DNA of 64,000 nt, from contig CAJNDS010002743.1 of NCBI GenBank assembly GCA_905221605.1, forward strand, positions 126,001 through 190,000, in the 5' to 3' direction. This document shows, one piece after another, positions 11,290 through 23,273 of this stretch (position 1 is the first letter of the stretch; the number at the start of each line of letters is the position of its first letter). The notes under the pieces were generated by a model. It ran no database searches and was not told the DNA's origin. It saw nothing but the letters and a program-made list of their open reading frames with translations. Origin of the DNA: Symbiodinium natans (lineage: Eukaryota > Sar > Dinophyceae > Suessiales > Symbiodiniaceae). Made by a program: the position numbers and the translations under genes.

Positions 11290-12600
11290 GTGTAAACAGC
11301 TGTAGACCCTTCTTCATGGTTGGCTGAAGGGACCGCAGGCTCATGCATTTCTCTAAGGATTACATATAGATTGTATAAGGGGTTATATAGGAGTTTATGG
11401 GGACTATACCAGGCCTGGTCATGGCCTGTGTTAGAGTATAGGTGTGCAGGGAGAGCCAAGCCATACTAAGGCAATTGATGCATCAAGCTATAAGCTGCTG
11501 CAGGTTGGGGCCCTACCACAGTCTCCTTCACATGCAGGGGCGCAAACACAAGCGTGACCCTGAAAGACTGTTGCCTTGGCAACAGCATCAGAAAACAACC
11601 TGCTTCAAAACGTGACGTGGAGAAACCTTGTGCAACTTTTTACAGGGGAGCAGCGCTTAGAACAGCAGATAAACATGTACAATAAACAATGTTTCCAAGC
11701 AAATGTGGAGCGAGTAACATGCTGAGACTTTACGAGCTTCGCAGAGCAGACAGGGATTTCCGCAGTTGGTCGCCCCCGAAAGTTGGCTTGACACACAACA
11801 CGTTAAGCAGATCTACCTGTGCAACCTGGGAACATGCAACGCTTATTCAATGCAGAAAAGGCACGGGAAACTGGCGTAGCTGCAGGTATGACTAGGGCTC
11901 TTATCAACTGACACATAAGGTGGGCAAACACCAGGCATCAGAAGTATATGCTATCACCCTGGCTATCAACTGGCGATTGTCAGCACTGCTCTTGGTATAA
12001 CTAAACTAATTATCTGAACATCCTTACAACACAACAACACTACGCAGGCCAAGGCCGTAGCAATTTTGCATCGTTGGCCGCTTGCTTAACCTCGCACTCG
12101 CTGTTTGCGTACAACCGGACGCAAAAGGACGAATACACCTTTGTAAGTAAGAAAATCTGCCAACCAGCAGTATACACAGTTATACAATATTAGGCGGCGG
12201 GCGGTTGTGCGATTCGGGAAAAGGACTATCCTTTGCAGATCACATCCCGTGATGCATGAGACTGGTCTGAGGACACTGAAAATCGATTTGGCAAAGCTAG
12301 CGGTGAACAGTGAACCAACCATCTTAAGTGAAAGGTGGAAACGGTTAGAAGTTGAGGGATTGCTGCTGCTCGAACTGACATTGTACCTTGAAACCACAAA
12401 ATCTTTGCTACAAGGGTGTATCCTGAGAAATCCTCGGACCCATATCCATCGTGATCTCCATCTCCTGAAGATAACCACAATTATTTATTGACTTGACGTC
12501 TGCTGCGTAAAACCATGTCAAACCTCTAAGTTGCTTTTTGTGCCCATGGCATAAAAAAATTTTGACATGGCGCCCCCACTGTGAGCCACCTTGATGCCGG
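11290..12600. other. Region without recognisable gene
   Basis: I saw no protein-like exon, RNA gene or strong repeat between the GTPase fragments and the repeat-rich region. Open frames here are short and of frame-shadow composition. A weak spliced-leader-like string at 12055 is discussed under findings. Confidence 0.5.
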
Positions 12601-12610
12601 ACGACTGCAT

Positions 12611-12650
12611 CCCACCACCGCCACCACCACCACCACCACTGCTACTACCA
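12611..12650. repeat. CCA/CCG triplet repeat
   Basis: About twelve imperfect CCA/CCG/CTA triplets. There is no coding context around it. Confidence 0.8.
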
Positions 12651-13224
12651 GGGAGAAGCATATTTGGAACATGTTCGACTCAAGTTTCAGGCTCGCATTC
12701 ACAAGACTAGTGACTACTCAGCGCGAGGCGAGGCGAGACGCAAGTGAAGAATAGAGCACTTAGTTCAGGATGTCCTGCCCACTGCTTCCTGAGAGATGGC
12801 AAAACGGCCCACGACAAAACTGCAAAATGAAAAATGAAAAAAAAATGACATGCATATCTCCATGCAATCACTAGGAAAGTCTTCGGTGAACGACAACAAC
12901 AGCATGCACAGCAGATGACACAAACGCCCCGTGAGGGGGCAGCACCCATCCAACCTCGCAGTGTAACACCTTGTTTTGCGGCGCTTCTATTTTTCTTGGA
13001 CCCAGAATGTCTTTATCTTGACCCCGGAATCCGTTCTTTTTGTTGTGGGTGTTTTTTTGCTGTGGGTGTTTTTTCGAGGGCCGTCCCGGTGAGTGAGTGA
13101 CCTGGCGCGTGTCGCCCCGCACCCGCAGCAAAAAAAAACGCGCCCCCGCACCCGCAGCAAAAATGTAAACCACCCCACCCCCCGGTCTTTTTTTGCAATT
13201 GCCTCAACACCCCCCCTCTTTTAA

Positions 13225-13815
13225 ACTGTGCAAGCGTTTTCAAGGCATTGAATCCTTCCCAAGCCCATCATGCGAGCATTGTGTTGCAAACGGCGGAGGG
13301 AGGGCTGCGCTCCGCCCAACCCCCCCGCTCTTTTAAACCGTGCCAGCTCGCTTCTGAGCATATGAATCCTGTCCAAGCCTATCATGCGAGCATTGGGTTT
13401 GCAAATGAGGGTCCTGCGGGGGGACCCGTGATTTCCGACCCCGCAGGCTGCCCCCCCCAAACCCCCTCAAGCCATGCCAGCTTGCTTCAAACCATCATGC
13501 GAAACCCCGGCTTGAAATGGGGGGGGCTGCGATTTTTTAAGCTGGGCCAACTTGCTTCAATTATACGAACCCCTTCCAAACCCATGATGGTGCGAGCATT
13601 CCTCCCAACCCCCCTCCTACTTTTTTCGCCGGGCCTTCAAAGCATCTGAACTCTTTCCAAACCCATGATGCGAAGCATTGTGTTTGCAAATCGAGGGGGC
13701 TGTGCCCCCCCACCCCCCTTTTTCTAGCCGGCCAAGCTTGCTTCAAAGCATGCAAACCCCTTCCAAACCCATGATGCGAGCACTGTGTTAGGGTCTGCGC
13801 AGCCCCCAACCCCCA
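13225..13815. repeat. Tandem repeat of about 80-115 bp
   Basis: Five or six diverged copies, each holding a C-run, a TTTTAA..GCCAGCTTGCTTC segment, CATATGAATCC or a variant, and CCCATCATGCGAGCATTG, usually followed by TGTTTGCAAA and a G-rich stretch. Copies begin near 13225, 13341, 13470, 13545, 13628 and 13735. Related sequence recurs at 15760-16042 and, reversed, at 33682-33840. Confidence 0.75.
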
Positions 13816-14767
13816 CGCACAAGGTAGAGACGCACAGAGACAACCAGAGTGACAACAAAACAAAAGAGCAAACCTCAAAACTACAAAGCGGAGGGTGCAG
13901 GTCAACCACACACACACACAGGCAACGGGCAGCCGAGCAATGACAGAAATCAGCCGTGTTATGCGGATGCGCGGGTCCGTTTTTTCAGCGAGTTTGCGGT
14001 CCTTGCAAGACGCATTATGGGATCTGAAGGGCCAAGGCTCATTTTTTTTCGACATCCAGTCGAACGTGGAATTTTTTTGCAGGTTTGGGAAACGCAGAAT
14101 CATCTGAGTTCCAATGGTCAAACGTCCGCGGTGGCGCGACTCTCCTTGACCGCAGATGGGAAACATGGTGTCTACCTGCAGAAGGGAGCCCAAAAAGGTA
14201 GCAAGCTCTGACACACGACAATGTGCGTCGCCTTCTGCGCCGTGTGCATTGGAGAGAGAGCGGGAACAGCAGCTCTCAAAACAGATCGCTTCATTGCCTC
14301 GCTGTTGCAGTACACAGCCACATGCCGGACGCTCCAAACAAGCATTGGCCGGTGCCGTCGCTCTCTTTCTTCCTTTGTATCATTTTCTTCTACTTTTGAA
14401 CAAAGGTTGTTGGCGAGCGCGCCATTTTTGTCACAGATCGCTTGGTCTCTTGTCCTTTGGGCGGACGCCTGCTTGCTAGGTGCGGATCTTCGATGCGGAA
14501 AACAAGAAACGACAAAAGAATGAACATGAAAAGCTTTGGAGCTTTAGGCCATGGTGTTTCTACTTTCATGGTGGCAACAAAACTAAGAGAGCACATTATC
14601 GCTTTACGAGAGCCCAACCCTAACTTAATGCAAAAGGAGGAAGTGCATGCGCCCGCTTTGCTCGAAGCGTGGGAGGAAGACCTCCCTTGGAATCGTACGA
14701 CCAACTCCCCCACACAACTTCGTTCAACGGTTACAGGCCAGGTGGCCTCCACTTACGTGGCAAGGCC

Positions 14768-14886
14768 CAAACACAAACACAAACACAAACAAACTGCAAG
14801 TTGCAAGTACAAGTACAACTACAATTACAACTACAAATGCAAATGCAAATGCAAATACACATACACATACAAACACAGATACAGAT
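14768..14886 (+). repeat. Degenerate hexamer array (ACAAAC-like)
   Basis: About twenty 6-base units drifting stepwise from CAAACA through CAAGTA, CAACTA and CAAATG to CACATA. Neighbouring units are more alike than distant ones, as expected from local slippage and mutation. Confidence 0.8.
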
Positions 14887-15034
14887 AAATACAAAACAAA
14901 CACTCGGTCGGATCAGTGGTCTGCTCATTACCCACCTTGAGGATTCGATCCCATGACTCTTGGAATCTTCGCAGTGTCAGCCGCAGAAAGCAATTCAGAT
15001 TCTGTCTGAAGTCTGGAGAATGGGCCCCCCCCCC

Positions 15035-15295
15035 CTTTGAGCAAAGGGGGGCTTAAGCCCCCCTTTAAGCCCCCCTTAAGCCCCCCTTCAAAGGGGTCCC
15101 TGCAAAGGGGGGGGGGGGGAAAGGGTCAAAGCCCTTAAGCCCCCCCTTAAGCCCCCCCTTTAAAGCCCCCTTAAAGCCCCCCTTTAAGGCCCACCCGTTT
15201 TAAGGGGCTTAAAGCCCCCCCTTTAAGCCCCTCTTTTTAAGCCCCCTTAAAGCCCCCCCTAAAGCTCCCCCCTAAAGCTCCCCCCTGAAGCCGCA
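15035..15295. repeat. C-rich CTTTAAGCCCCC array
   Basis: Many copies of a 10-14 base unit built on (T)TTAAGCCCCCC, with a few opposite-strand copies that create G-run/C-run hairpins. A pure G tract lies near 15107-15119. Confidence 0.85.
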
Positions 15296-15334
15296 ACCAA
15301 GCCCCCCCCCCTCTGTGGAGGGTTTTGGCAGCAG

Positions 15335-15745
15335 TTTAAGAGGCCTAATACTTGCTGGGCCTTTGGGCAGCAATCTAAGAGGCGTAATACTTGCTGGGCT
15401 TCTGCGGAGGGTTTAGGCAGCAGTTTAAGAGGCCTAATACTTGCTGGGCCTTTTTTGGAGGGTTTGGGCAGCTGTTTAAAAGGCGTAATACTTGCTGGGC
15501 CTTCTGCGGAGGGTTTAGGCAGCAGTTTAAAAGGCCTGATACTTGCTGGGCCTTTTGTGGAGGGTTTGGGCAGCTGTTTAAAAGGCGTAATACTTGCTGG
15601 GCCTTCTGTGGGGGATTTAGGCAGCAGTTTAACAGGCCGAATACTCGCTGGGCCTTTTGTGGAGGGTTCGGGCAGCAGTTTAAGACGTCTAAAAGGCTTA
15701 ATACCTGCTGGGCCTTCGGTGGAGGATTTAGGCAGCAGTTTAAGA
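15335..15745 (+). repeat. Minisatellite, unit about 50-58 bp, about eight copies
   Basis: Units share TTTAGGCAGCAGTTTAA, then AGGCCTAATA and CTTGCTGGGCCTT. Copies alternate between GGCCTAATAC and GGCGTAATAC and between CAGCAGTTTAA and CAGCTGTTTAA, suggesting duplication of a two-unit block. The reverse complement occupies 33840-34280. Confidence 0.85.
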
Positions 15746-16124
15746 GGCCTAATGCGAGCATCGTGTTTGCACTTGGGGGGGGGGGCTGCCCCCCCCCAAC
15801 CCCCCCGCTTGTTTAAGCCGGGCAAACTCGCGTGGAAGCATATGAATCATGTCCAAAACAAAACAAAACATGGGGTTCTCGGCTTAGCCCCGCGCCACGT
15901 CACTGCTATGCAAATGGGGGGGGCTGCGCCCCCCCCAACCCCCCCGCTTTTTTCTGCCGGGCAAGCTCGCGTGGAAGCATATGAATCATCTCTGAAACAA
16001 GACATGGGGTTCTCGGCTTAGCCCCGCGCCACGTCACTGCTATGAACTCTCTGCTCCTTGAAACTCGAGTAATGAACACAAAAAACAAAAGAAGAAGCGA
16101 GCGGGGTGGAAATGCCCTTAAGCT

Positions 16125-16620
16125 CCCCTTTAAAAAGAGTCTCACTTCTCTGGTTTCGAAGAATGAAACCCAAAAAACAAAACATGATTCGAGGGGGGTG
16201 GAATTTAGAATACATTCCCTTCTTTCTTTTCGTAAAGGGAAATGAATGTTTAGAGTCTCACTTCTCTGGTTTCGAAGAATGAAATCCAAAAACAAACACA
16301 AAATGTATAACAAGATTCGAGGGGGGGTGGAATTTAGAACACATTCCCTTCTTTCGCTTCGTAAAGGGAAATGTATGTTTAGAGTCTCACTTCTCTGGTT
16401 TCGAACAATGAAATCCCAAAAAAAATACAAAAATATAACAAGAGTCGAGGGGGGTGGAATTTAGAATAAATTCTTTTCTCTCTCTTTTCAAATGGAAGTT
16501 AGAGTCTCACTTCTCTAGTTTCGAAGAACGAAATCCAAAAAACAAAACAAGATTCGAGGGGGGTGGAATTTAGAATAGATCCCTTCTCTCTCATATTCAA
16601 GATAAAGTAATGTTTAGAAT
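16125..16620 (+). repeat. Tandem repeat, unit about 121 bp, four to five copies
   Basis: Each copy has AGAGTCTCACTTCTCT, GTTTCGAAGAA(T/C)GAAAT, an A-rich stretch, GATTCGAGGGGGGTGGAATT and a CTTC-rich end. Copies start near 16135, 16252, 16380 and 16501, with a partial one near 16612. It is flanked by C-rich CTTTAAG arrays. Confidence 0.85.
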
Positions 16621-16621
16621 C

Positions 16622-17075
16622 GCCCTCAAGCCCCCCTTTCTTCAGCCCCCTAAAGCTCCCCCTTCAGCCTATCTAGCCCCCTTTTAAGCCCCCCTTTAAG
16701 CCCCCCCCGTTTAAGCCCTTTAAGCCCCCTTCAAAGCCCCCTTGAAGCCCCCCTTTAAGCCCCCCTTTAAGCCCCCTTAAGCCCCCCTTTAAGCCCCCTT
16801 TAAGCCCCCTTTAAGCCCCCCTTCAAGCCGCCCCTTTAAGCAAGCTTAGCCCCCCTTTAAGCCCCCCTTTAAGCCCCCTTTAAGCCCCCCTTAAGCCCCT
16901 TAAGCCCCCCCTTAAGCCCCCCCTTAAGCCCCCCTTAAGCCCCCCCTTAAGCCCCCCTTAAGCCCCCCCTTAAGCCCCCCCCTTCAAGCCCCCTTTGAGC
17001 CCCCTTTAAAGCCCCTTCAAAGGGTCTTCTCCAAGCCCCCCCCTTTGCCCCCCCTTAAGCCCCCCCTTAAGCCCC
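16622..17075. repeat. C-rich TTTAAGCCCCC array
   Basis: About 35 copies of an 11-13 base unit, TTTAAGCCCCCC or TTAAGCCCCCC. It is the same family as 15035-15295 and the outer part of the right inverted arm near 34320-34400. Confidence 0.9.
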
Positions 17076-17517
17076 TCTCGCTTACCGTAGCATTGGATTC
17101 TGCAGTTTTCGGTGATTGCAGCCATGGATGTCGACGCGTGTCAGCATTATGGGGTAAGTGCTCTGGTGCAGAAAACGTCTTGTTGCTGGAAATGATCTGA
17201 TCCAGAAATTGTTCTGTTATTGGAAACATCTTACTGCAGAAAAAACTTGTTAAAAGCCCCAGACAGAAAAAAATTTAGTTCCAGAGCGGAAAAAGTTTTT
17301 TTAAAGAAAAGTTTTTTGTTTTTTTTTTTCAAATCTTGCTGGACGTCTAACAGGCAGAAACAAATGCACACTTGGAAAAAACAAAAAAAATTAATACAAT
17401 CACCAAAACATAGAAACAACTTACAAAAAGAAGAAGAAAAAATGTTGTTAAAAGCCATAAAACAGCTCTGATGTGCTTTTGCGGCCCTTCATCTTGTTTG
17501 CTGAACAAAGAAATTAC

Positions 17518-17735
17518 ACAACACACACCAACACACCAACACACACACCAACACACATGCACACACACACAAACAAACACAGACACAGACACACACAGAC
17601 ACAGACACAGACACACACAGACACACACAGACACACACAGACACACACAGACACACACAGACACACACACAGCACAGAAACACAGACACACACAGACAGT
17701 GACACACACAGAGACACACACACAGAACAGACTTG
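17518..17735. repeat. CA/ACACAG microsatellite
   Basis: A long ACAC tract with interspersed ACAGACAC units, adjoining an A-rich, T-rich stretch at 17240-17460 that holds no recognisable gene. Confidence 0.9.
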
Positions 17736-17765
17736 GAAACACAGAAAGAGACACGTACAAACACT

Positions 17766-18310
17766 CCATACAACCTATTGTGTGGAACTATTTGGCTGCT
17801 TGGGGGGGGTTTAGGATTCCCCGGCCCAGACATGGCAACATTGCGCGTGTTTCCATGTCGGGCCGGAATGCTGCCCAAAACCATGGGAAATAGTAAAGAA
17901 CACAGCAGAAACGGAAACAGACACGTTTGGGTACAAACAGTCCATACAACTTATTTTTGTTAACTTTAGGATACCCGGTCCAGACATGGCAACATTGCGC
18001 GGGTCCCCATGTCGGGCCGAAATGCTGCCCAAAACCATGGAAAATAGTTATAAGAACACAGCAGAAACGGAAACAGAGCGTTTGGGTACAAACAGTTTAT
18101 ACGATTTATTTTTTTTAACTATTCGGCTTGTTGGGGGGGTTTAGAATACCCGGGCCCAGACATGGCAACATTGCGCGGGTCCCCATGTTGGGCCGGAATG
18201 CTGCCCAAAACCATGGGAATAGTATAAGAACACAGCAGAGACGGAAACAGACACGTTTGGGTACAAACAGTCCATACAACTTATTTTTTTGAACTATTCG
18301 GCTTGTTTGG
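17766..18310 (+). repeat. Tandem repeat, unit about 154-176 bp, just over three copies
   Basis: Each copy carries CAGACATGGCAACATTGCGCG, CCCATGTCGGGCCG, ATGCTGCCCAAAACCATGG, AACACAGCAGAAACGGAAAC and CGTTTGGGTACAAACAG. Starts are near 17766, 17941, 18095 and 18271. It runs straight into the 442-bp satellite. Confidence 0.85.
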
Positions 18311-18320
18311 GGGGTTACTG

Positions 18321-19204
18321 TGGCAACCTGAATGGCGCCCTGAATAAGTACAGGCCCACCACCGACCGCTTGCCACGCAGCGGTGCATTTTTATTGTCTT
18401 ATGTCGGGAGCGGTCCTTACGTCGGGCAAAATTTTGGCAAGCTTCAAAAGTGTGTCTTCTCATCAGAAATCGCACAGTTTTTGGCCCTTATTTTGAGGCC
18501 AGAAATTGGGTCCCAAAACTGGGTCTGCCTGATTCGAAACTCTTAGAAAAGATCCCATTTCGGGCTTCGCTTTGGGGCCCAAAAATGGGACCCTAGAATG
18601 GGCCGTAAAACATGGCAAGTGTGCTTTCAATTTTGCGGAGACACGCAAAGCATGCACCACATGTTTGGGTCGGGCGCAAAGATAGTCAGCGGTCGCTTAA
18701 GACTGTTGGCAATAGCGTTATAACGGAACAAGTATTGCACATAACAAGCTGAATTGCAACTGTGGCAACCTGAATGGCGCCCTGAATAAGTGCAGGCCCA
18801 CCACCGACCGCTTGCCACGCAGCGGTGCATTTTTATTGTCTTATGTCGGGAGCGGTCCTTACGTCGGGCAAAATTTTGGCAAGCTTCAAAAGTGTGTCTT
18901 CTCATCAGAAATCGCACAGTTTTTGGCCCTTATTTTGAGGCCAGAAATTGGGTCCCAAAACTGGGTCTGCCTGATTCGAAACTCTTAGAAAAGATCCCAT
19001 TTCGGGCTTCGCTTTGGGGCCCAAAAATGGGACCCTAGAATGGGCCGTAAAACATGGCAAGTGTGCTTTCAATTTTGCGGAGACACGCAAAGCATGCACC
19101 ACATGTTTGGGTCGGGCGCAAAGATAGTCAGCGGTCGCTTAAGACTGTTGGCAATAGCGTTATAACGGAACAAGTATTGCACATAACAAGCTGAATTGCA
19201 ACTG
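18321..19204 (+). repeat. Satellite A, two tandem 442-bp copies
   Basis: Copies start at 18321 and 18763 with TGGCAACCTGAATGGCGCC and are nearly identical. Two minus-strand open frames recur in every copy, but their codon content looks incidental, so I call this non-coding. Confidence 0.9.
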
Positions 19205-20560
19205 CGGGGGCACTTAAACGTGTCCTACGCTTCTTGTGTCTTTTTGGGGTCTGATTTGGCTTCACTCAAGGCACATTCTCCAAACCCCAGGCAAAGGGCC
19301 TACCTTGTCCCAAATCAATAAAATGTTGTTGAAAATCCCCTTTCCCCCATGGCAATGTTGCAACACGTTGGTTATGTCAGACCGACCTTCAGCGTCCAAC
19401 ATTGCCATTGGGGGCTCGGGGGCACACGCAAGGGCTTATGACCGGAGACAAGCATCCTTTTCCAGGCTCTTCAGGCTCCAAGCCCTTGCAATTTCAAGGT
19501 AGCTCTCAAGCTCGGGCTGCGCTGCTTACTGCGTTCTGCAGACCCTGCATGTAACACTGCAGCAACCTGCAGACCCTGCAGACCTGCAGCAAGCATGCGG
19601 ACTCTGCAGCAAGCCTGCAGGCCCTGCAGCAGCCTGCAGCAAGCCTGCAGACCCCTGCAGCAAGCCTACAGCTGCAGGGTTTGTAGGCCCCTCGGCAAGC
19701 CTGCAGACCCTGCAGCAGCCTGCAGGCCAGCAGGGCCTGCGGGCCCTGCAGCAAGCCTGCAGACCCCTGCAGCAAGCCTGCAGACCCTACAGACCCAGAT
19801 CCTGCAGCAAACCTGCAGACCCTGCCGCACGCCGCCCCTACAGACCCTACAGCAAGCCTGCAAAACCTGCTGGCTGCCTCTCCCCCCAGCCTGGATGGCT
19901 TCCAGTCCTCAATTACTTGGACATTTTCCTGCTTTCACACGGAGTCCATTTCCCCTTTTCAACACAAAGGCTTGAAGGCCCCAGAGTCTGCAGGAAGCTT
20001 GAAAGCCCCTGACCTGTAGAACTGCAAATTAAAAACCAGGTGTCACACATGCTCCGCGCTGTAGGAAAAGCTCGATTTTTCGGCCAGTCTAATTTCATGA
20101 AAACTAGTACTACACGCTCCGCGCTGTGGGAAAAGCTGGATTTCGCCTCAGGTGTAATTTCATCAAAACTGGTACTACACGCTCCGCGCTGGGCAAAAAC
20201 CACAGTGTACTACATGAATGCATAGTTTTTCAAAACTTTAAGGTTCATGTAATGTTTCTACTTGGAATCAAGGTACTACACGCTGTTTTCCCACATTTTT
20301 TGAGTGTAGTACTCGTGCACAGGTCTGCTACACGCGCTTTCTCAAAGGTTATACGGTTTACCAGTCTTTCAAATACTCAAGTAAGGCCTCACAGTCCCCT
20401 TCAAGGGCTCCAAAACCTCATCAGGACCTCCCAGAGCCTTTTTTCCAACTTTTGCGGGCTGCCCGTTGGAAAAATCGCTGAAAAACGTGGCATCGCGCGG
20501 GTCCACATTCAGGACCGACAAACGACGAGAAACATAGGACGCATCAGAGTACCCCCCCAG
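19205..20560 (+). repeat. Satellite B, first copy (about 1.36 kb)
   Basis: Begins GCGGGGGCACTTAAACGTG, includes a CTGCAG-rich minisatellite (about 19555-19870) and a TACTACACGCTCCGCGCTG minisatellite (about 20045-20210), and ends at a run of C before the next A copy. Repeated at 21448-22831 and, shortened, at 23274-23895. Confidence 0.9.
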
Positions 20561-21447
20561 TGGCAACCTGAATGGCGCCTATATGAATAAGTACAGGCCC
20601 ACCACCGACCGCTTGCCACGCAGCGGTGCATTTTTATTGTCTTATGTCGGGAGCGGTCCTCACGTCGGGCAAAATTTTGGCGAGCTTCAAAAGTGTGTCT
20701 TCTCATCAGAAATCGCACAGTTTTTGGCCCTCATTTTGAGGCCAGAAATTGGGTCCCAAAACTGGGTCTGCCTGATTCGAAACTCTTAGAAAAGATCCCA
20801 TTTCGGGCTTCGCTTTGGGGCCCAAAAATGGGACCCTAGAATGGGCCGTAAAACATGGCAAGTGTGCTTTCAATTTTGCGGAGACACGCAAAGCATGCAC
20901 CACATGTTTGGGTCGGGCGCAAAGATAGTCAGCGGTCGCTTAAGACTGTTGGCAATAGCGTTATAACGGAACAAGTATTGCACATAACAAGCTGAATTGC
21001 AACTGTGGCAACCTGAATGGCGCCCTGAATAAGTACAGGCCCACCACCGACCGCTTGCCACGCAGCGGTGCATTTTTATTGTCTTATGTCGGGAGCGGTC
21101 CTCACGTCGGGCAAAATTTTGGCGAGCTTCAAAAGTGTGTCTTCTCATCAGAAATCGCACAGTTTTTGGCCCTCATTTTGAGGCCAGAAATTGGGTCCCA
21201 AAACTGGGTCTGCCTGATTCGAAACTCTTAGAAAAGATCCCATTTCGGGCTTCGCTTTGGGGCCCAAAAATGGGACCCTAGAATGGGCCGTAAAACATGG
21301 CAAGTGTGCTTTCAATTTTGCGGAGACACGCAAAGCATGCACCACATGTTTGGGTCGGGCGCAAAGATAGTCAGCGGTCGCTTAAGACTGTTGGCAATAG
21401 CGTTATAACGGAACAAGTATTGCACATGACAAGCTGAATTGCAACTG
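20561..21447 (+). repeat. Satellite A, third and fourth copies
   Basis: Copies start at 20561 and 21005. They match the first pair apart from single-base changes and a short insertion in the third copy (CGCCTATATGAATAAG). Confidence 0.9.
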
Positions 21448-22831
21448 CGGGGGCACTCAAACGTGTCCTACGCTTCTTGTGTCTTTTTGGGGTCTGATTT
21501 GGCTTCACTCGAGGCACATTCTCCAAACCCCCAGGCAAAGGGCCTACCTTGTCCCAAATCAATAAAATGTTGTTGAAAATCCCCTTTCCCCCATGGCAAT
21601 GTTGCAACACGTTGGTTATGTCAGACCGACCTTCAAGTCCGACCTTCAGCGTCCAACATTGCCATTGGGGGCTCGGGGGCACACGCAAGGGCTTATGACC
21701 GGAGACAAGCATCCTTTTCCAGGCTCTTCAGGCTCCAAGCCCTTGCAATTTCAAGGTAGCTCTCAAGCTCGGGCTGCGCTGCTTACTGCGTTCTGCAGAC
21801 CCTGCATGTAACACTGCAGCAACCTGCAGACCCTGCAGACCTGCAGCAAGCATGCGGACTCTGCAGCAAGCCTGCAGGCCCTGCAGCAGCCTGCAGCAAG
21901 CCTGCAGACCCCTGCAGCAAGCCTACAGCTGCAGGGTTTGTAGGCCCCTCGACAAGCCTGCAGACTCTGCACTGCAGACCCTGCAGCAGCCTGCAGGCCA
22001 GCAGGGCCTGCGGGCCCTGCAGCAAGCCTGCAGACCCCTGCAGCAAGCCTGCAGACCCGACAGACCCAGATTCTGCAGCAAACCTGCAGACCCTGCCGCA
22101 CGCCGCCCCTACAGACCCTACAGCAAGCCTGCAAAACCTGCTGGCTGCCTCTCCCCCCAGCCTGGATGGCTTCCAGCCCTCAATTACTTGGACATTTTCC
22201 TGCTTTCACACGGAGTCCATTTCCCCTTTTAAACACAAAGGCTTGAAGGCCCCAGAGTCTGCAGGAAGCTTGAAAGCCCCTGACCTGTAGAACTGCAAAT
22301 TAAAAACCAGGTGTCACACATGCTCCGCGCTGTAGGAAAAGCTCGATTTTTCGGCCAGTCTAATTTCATGAAAACTAGTACTACACGCTCCGCGCTGTGG
22401 GAAAAGCTGGATTTCGCCTCAGGTGTAATTTCATCAAAACTGGTACTACACGCTCCGCGCTGGGCAAAAACCACAGTGTACTACATGAATGCATAGTTTT
22501 TTCAAAACTTTAAGGTTCATGTAATGTTTCTACTTGGAATCAAGGTACTACACGCTGTTTTCCCACATTTTTTGAGTGTAGTACTCGTGCACAGGTCTGC
22601 TACACGCGCTTTCTCAAGGGTTATACGGTTTACCAGTCTTTCAAATACTCAAGTAAGGCCTCACAGTCCCCTTCAAGGGCTCCAAAACCTCATCAGGACC
22701 TCCCAGAGCCTTTTTCCAACTTTTGCGGGCTGCCCGTTGGAAAAATTGCTGAAAATCGTGGCATCGCGCGGGTCCACATTCAGGACCGACAAACGACGAG
22801 AAACATAGGACGCATCAGAGTACCCCCCCAG
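21448..22831 (+). repeat. Satellite B, second copy
   Basis: Nearly identical to 19205-20560. Differences include an extra CTTCAAGTCCGAC unit near 21635 and changed copy numbers in the CTGCAG minisatellite. The start-to-start distance to the first B copy is 2243 bp. Confidence 0.9.
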
Positions 22832-23273
22832 TGGCAACCTGAATGGCGCCCTGAATAAGTACAGGCCCACCACCGACCGCTTGCCACGCAGCGGTGCATT
22901 TTTATTGTCTTATGTCGGGAGCGGTCCTTACGTCGGGCAAAATTTTGGCAAGCTTCAAAAGTGTGTCTTCTCATCAGAAATCGCACAGTTTTTGGCCCTT
23001 ATTTTGAGGCCAGAAATTGGGTCCCAAAACTGGGTCTGCTTGATTCGAAACTCTTAGAAAAGATCCCATTTCGGGCTTCGCTTTGGGGCCCAAAAATGGG
23101 ACCCTAGAATGGGCCGTAAAACATGGCAAGTGTGCTTTCAATTTTGCGGAGACACGCAAAGCATGCACCACATGTTTGGGTCGGGCGCAAAGATAGTCAG
23201 CGGTCGCTTAAGACTGTTGGCAATAGCGTTATAACGGAACAAGTATTGCACATAACAAGCTGAATTGCAACTG
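22832..23273 (+). repeat. Satellite A, fifth copy (single)
   Basis: One A copy instead of two, so the third higher-order unit is about 440 bp shorter. Otherwise it is close to identical to the other copies. Confidence 0.9.

Larger units (their letters stand above)
15016..15910 (+). repeat. Left arm of a long inverted repeat
   Basis: The sequence from GAGAATGGGCCC at 15016 to GCCACGTCACTGCTATG at 15910 reappears reverse-complemented at 34417-33682. It carries a C-rich CTTAAG array, an 8-copy minisatellite and a unique piece encoding, by chance frame, identical translations in both arms. Arms differ in repeat copy number. The spacer is about 17.8 kb. Confidence 0.8.

Noticed and set aside
14936-14955. 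GGATTCGATCCC looks like a tRNA T-loop
   Set aside because: No pairing T-stem and no other tRNA arms in either direction.
15259-15825. Long open frames on both strands through the 50-58 bp minisatellite
   Set aside because: The repeat unit length and stop-poor composition keep several frames open at once; the encoded PxxGPAS repeats are artefacts.
17471-17893. 140-codon frames of His/Thr/Gln or Cys/Val/Ser repeats
   Set aside because: Direct translations of the CA microsatellite on both strands.
19506-19975. Cys/Leu/Gln/Ala-rich frames over the CTGCAG minisatellite
   Set aside because: All six frames of a short GC-rich repeat are open; no start, signal or domain.
18321-23273. Minus-strand open frames of 65-96 codons recurring in every satellite A copy
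   Set aside because: Their recurrence follows from DNA repetition; composition is not protein-like and frames are not longer than the repeat allows.
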